From Crateriforma conspicua (GTDB taxonomy: Bacteria; Planctomycetota; Planctomycetia; Pirellulales; Pirellulaceae), in contig NZ_CP036319.1 in the NCBI RefSeq assembly GCF_007752935.1, positions 3,596,001 to 3,660,000 of the forward strand: a DNA stretch of 64,000 bases, read 5' to 3'. Both the position numbers and the translations under genes were made by a program. Within the stretch, counting starts at the first letter, position 1; every line of letters starts with the position of its first letter. A model generated the notes under the pieces. It was not told the DNA's origin. It searched no databases and saw only the letters and a program-made list of their open reading frames with translations. Of this stretch, positions 61,580-64,000 are shown one piece after another.

Positions 61580-62991
61580 GCCGCTTGGACCGATTGATTG
61601 GAATCGGGATCGGATGTCGACGACGGCAAGCGATGTTTGCCAAGACAATAAGACAGTTGGTCCGCAAGGTCGGTGAAACGGAACCGATAACCCGAATCGC
61701 TCAGCCGTTTCGGAATGATCGCCGTGCTGGAAAGCAGCAACGCGTCGGCCATTTCACCCAAACCCAACCGCAGGGCGGCGGCGGGGGCAGGGAAAAGCGA
61801 TGGACGCCCCAGTACGCGACCAAGGATGGTGGCAAAGTCGCGGTTGCGAATCGGTTCGGGCGACACAAAGTTGACCGGACCACTGACTGATTCGTTGGCG
61901 ATGCAGTGATAAATCCCGCCCAGAACATCGTCCAAAGCGATCCAGGAAAAAAACTGATTGCCGCTGCCCAATTTGCCGCCGCAAAACTTGGCCGGTGTCA
62001 GCATTTTTTCAAGCGCACCGCCCGCAGGCGAAAGAATCAAACCGAACCGAGCGTTCACGACACGAATGCCCGCTTCGACCGCAGGACGACAGGCGGATTC
62101 CCACTGACTGGCCACATCGGCCAAGAAGTCATCTCCGGTCTCACTATCCTCCGTCAAGATCTCGTCACCACGATCGCCGTAGATTCCGCTGGCCGAGGCA
62201 CAGATCAGCACTTTGGGTTTGTTCGTGCACTTCGCCAGCGTTTCACAAAGCTCGCGAGTTTTGTCGACCCGTGAGTGACGGATCTCTTGCTTGACTTCAT
62301 CGGTCCAGCGTTCCGACGCGATCGGCTTTCCGGCCAGGTGAACCACGGCGTCGACCTGCTCGAACTTTTGCACCGCGTCATCGTCCGACCAGGCACCGAT
62401 TTCGCTTTCATCGTTCGCTTTGTCTCGCACGATGTCACGGCAGTCGTGACCGAGCAGCGTTAGCATCGACGACAAAGTGTCGCCCACCATCCCGGACGCA
62501 CCGCTGATAGCGATTCGTTGTGGCGACAGCGGTGTGTTTGCCGCCAATTCCAGGTCGTCACGAGTTACGCGGTGGCGATACGCAAACATCGACTCGATTT
62601 TGCCTCGGGCGACACCTCCGCCGAGTGCATTGCCAACCGAACCCGCCGGAACGGTGTAAGTCACATCGTCGATCAGGCGGCATGAGCTGTGATCGATGGG
62701 GACGAAGCGATGACGGTGTTCCCAATGGGCAAACGGGCCCGATTCTTGAACATCCGCAAACTCCGATGGCGGATCGTAGACGGTGTGTCTCGCGACCCAC
62801 CGCAAAGGAACGCCAAACAACGACGTTTTCAGAACCACGCGACTGCCCGCTTGCAGAGTTCCGTCCGATTTCTCTACCGAGACGGATTCCCAGGGTGGCG
62901 TTAGACGCTGCAGACATCCGGGGCGTTCGTGATAAGCAAACGCCTGTTCCTGCGACACCGGCAACCGGCTTTCGGCAACATATCGAGTCAC
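61576..62991 (-). CDS. TIGR01777 family epimerase with N-terminal SRPBCC domain
   Basis: 471 residues. Residues 1-150 are a START/SRPBCC-type ligand-binding domain (YVAESRLPVSQEQAFAYHER). From about 158 an extended SDR domain of the TIGR01777/SulA type follows: IAISGASGMVGDTLSSMLTL as NAD(P) site, VVHLAGKPIASERWTDEVKQ and ASASGIYGDRGDE as active-site region, and RFGLILSPAGGALEKMLTPA. The tail contains IPKRLSDSGYRFRFTDL, the DUF1731 signature. The fusion of both domains is frequent in this family; the substrate is unknown. Followed by a coupled membrane-protein gene. Confidence 0.9.
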   Translation of the reverse strand: MTRYVAESRLPVSQEQAFAYHERPGCLQRLTPPWESVSVEKSDGTLQAGSRVVLKTSLFGVPLRWVARHTVYDPPSEFADVQESGPFAHWEHRHRFVPIDHSSCRLIDDVTYTVPAGSVGNALGGGVARGKIESMFAYRHRVTRDDLELAANTPLSPQRIAISGASGMVGDTLSSMLTLLGHDCRDIVRDKANDESEIGAWSDDDAVQKFEQVDAVVHLAGKPIASERWTDEVKQEIRHSRVDKTRELCETLAKCTNKPKVLICASASGIYGDRGDEILTEDSETGDDFLADVASQWESACRPAVEAGIRVVNARFGLILSPAGGALEKMLTPAKFCGGKLGSGNQFFSWIALDDVLGGIYHCIANESVSGPVNFVSPEPIRNRDFATILGRVLGRPSLFPAPAAALRLGLGEMADALLLSSTAIIPKRLSDSGYRFRFTDLADQLSYCLGKHRLPSSTSDPDSNQSVQAA

Positions 62992-63104
62992 GACAGCTTT
63001 GCCCCGAGTTAAAAGGTGGCGGTTCTTACCGATCCGGCGACGGAAGTGTCTGACCAGCCGACGAAAACTCTACCCGGCTGCGGACAAATTTTCCGGTGCA
63101 GCGG

Positions 63105-64000
63105 TTACGCTTCCAAGTCAGCCAGTTTGACATCCCCCGCCATGGCACGCAATTTGTCCATGGCTCGGCGTTCCAATTGGCGAACACGTTCTTTGGAAAC
63201 ACCCAAGCGATCGGCCAACGATTGCAACGTGCGGACCTTGCGGTGCGATCCCAAGCTGAAGCGAGCACGGATGATCAACTTTTCGCGTCGATCCAGGTCA
63301 TTGAGCATCACGGCCAATCGGCTTCGCAATTCGTGCCAGCGTTTTTCGCTGATCGCCGACGTACGTTCGTCGTCGCTGATATCGATGTCCATGTCCTGGA
63401 TTCCCCCGGCCACCTTCTGGCGTTCTTCCTGATTCACAACAACCGTCCGATAAGAATTGCGACGAACAACCTGGGTGGCGTAGGTGCTGAATCGGAAACC
63501 GCGATCGAAGTCGAATTTTTCGACGGCTCGGATCAGAGCAACGATGCCATCGCTAAGCAGTTCGTCGAATCCGTTGTTTGTGTTCACGAACTTTTTGACG
63601 ATCGAAAACACCAAACGCAGGTTTGCTTCGACGATCCGATCGCGGTGCCATTCGGCCAATCGAATCATCTCGTCGATCAATTCCAGTCGTCGCCGCGACG
63701 GACGGTCGGGGTTCAATAGAGCACGGTGCATCGACGCGTGCTGTAGCAAGAAATTCATTCGCTGAAAAAGCATCCGTTCCTGGTCCGGCTTCAACAGCGG
63801 GGCCTCGCACAACCGGCTGAGGTGGACGGGCAAGTCGATTCCGCTTTTTCGAATCGCGGCAATGCCGAGACTGGTCTGTCGCGGGGCCAGCTCGAGTGAT
63901 TCGCCGAACACCTCTTGGCCACAACCCGGCTTGGTGAAGTTGTCGTTGGCGATGAAATCGATCTCGGCTTTCAATCGACGTTTGGTGGCGATTCGCAGTT
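63105..64000 (-). CDS. Sigma-70 family RNA polymerase sigma factor, 5' end outside the window
   Basis: At least 298 residues; a TTG at 63974 could serve as start, but the frame continues upstream (LRIATKRRLKAEIDFIANDN) in a protein-like way to the right edge, so the gene is probably truncated here. Region 2 is clear: RIVEANLRLVFSIVKKFVNT, DELLSDGIVALIRAVEKFDF and FRFSTYATQVVRRNSYRTVV. Region 4 with helix-turn-helix is TLQSLADRLGVSKERVRQLE. The region between (AGGIQDMDIDISDDERTSAI) is a shortened region 3. Resembles the group 2-like sigma factors common in planctomycetes rather than ECF factors, judging by size and region content. Confidence 0.9.
   Translation of the reverse strand, partial: LRIATKRRLKAEIDFIANDNFTKPGCGQEVFGESLELAPRQTSLGIAAIRKSGIDLPVHLSRLCEAPLLKPDQERMLFQRMNFLLQHASMHRALLNPDRPSRRRLELIDEMIRLAEWHRDRIVEANLRLVFSIVKKFVNTNNGFDELLSDGIVALIRAVEKFDFDRGFRFSTYATQVVRRNSYRTVVVNQEERQKVAGGIQDMDIDISDDERTSAISEKRWHELRSRLAVMLNDLDRREKLIIRARFSLGSHRKVRTLQSLADRLGVSKERVRQLERRAMDKLRAMAGDVKLADLEA

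Overview
The window looks like chromosomal DNA of a planctomycete, probably of the Rhodopirellula/Pirellulales type. The grounds are: high-GC housekeeping genes; many genes without a clear Shine-Dalgarno sequence and with TTG or GTG starts; a TPR/FG-GAP/UnbV lipoprotein; a Tat-exported Gfo/Idh/MocA oxidoreductase; PQQ-like beta-propeller proteins with signal peptides; an AroD-AroE fusion; a NusG-like protein starting MPILAAEPD; and a large anti-sigma-like protein whose N-terminus (MRLTLRTLLAYLD) I associate with planctomycetes. The taxon is inferred from protein character, as no rRNA gene is present.

Layout. 0-9.5 kb: 3' end of a 2-oxoacid:ferredoxin oxidoreductase beta subunit, cysK, a DUF559 nuclease-like gene between direct repeats, dapA, the FG-GAP/UnbV lipoprotein, aldose 1-epimerase and a PQQ-propeller protein. 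9.6-34.3 kb: an exopolysaccharide/O-antigen-type locus. All its genes lie on the minus strand except one inserted IS transposase. It encodes nucleotide-sugar enzymes (epimerase, UDP-HexNAc 6-dehydrogenase, UDP-glucuronate-type epimerase, GDP-mannose 4,6-dehydratase), six glycosyltransferases, an FkbM and a class I methyltransferase, a Wzx flippase, a Wzy-like polymerase, a second O-antigen-ligase-like protein with a TPR tail and a toroid-fold protein. The promoter-proximal gene is an RfaH/NusG-like antiterminator. The core (13.2-25.4 kb) is clearly richer in A+T than its flanks and is probably acquired. 35-64 kb: mostly housekeeping: anti-sigma-like protein, GNAT enzyme, AroDE, PQQ propeller, HemN-like radical SAM protein, GcvH-like protein, AT-hook protein, argS-rsfS, bcp, tilS, rny, an alpha/beta-hydrolase-like protein, an oxidoreductase, an L,D-transpeptidase, pyrE, a nuclease-like hypothetical, an M13 peptidase, a TIGR01777 protein and a sigma-70 factor running off the right edge.

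The most unusual property is the non-coding DNA. Intergenic gaps at 1.6-2.4, 9.5, 10.7-11.7, 26.9-27.1, 29.8-32.3, 33.3-33.6, 34.8-35.4 and 45.0-45.9 kb are built from a few short palindromic modules. I call them A (GTGAGCCG + TGACGCGTCA + GGCCGGG), B (a CCCTCCCGGGAGGG-type hairpin followed by TCGAGCCTAAGCGAGG), C (a CTTTCGC/GCGAAAG hairpin joined to GTGAGCCGCATGGCGCTAGC) and D (CACCCTCC/GGGAGGGTG). They are combined into tandem units of about 94, 206 and 257 bp. One array was split by a 1,662-bp insertion sequence with 18-bp terminal inverted repeats and a 9-bp target duplication. Another pair of module-rich direct repeats brackets the DUF559 gene. This repeat system and its possible link to the DUF559 nuclease is the best candidate for something undescribed. 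Further leads are the AroDE protein, whose shikimate-dehydrogenase half lacks the catalytic lysine, and a structured leader ahead of the RfaH-like gene.
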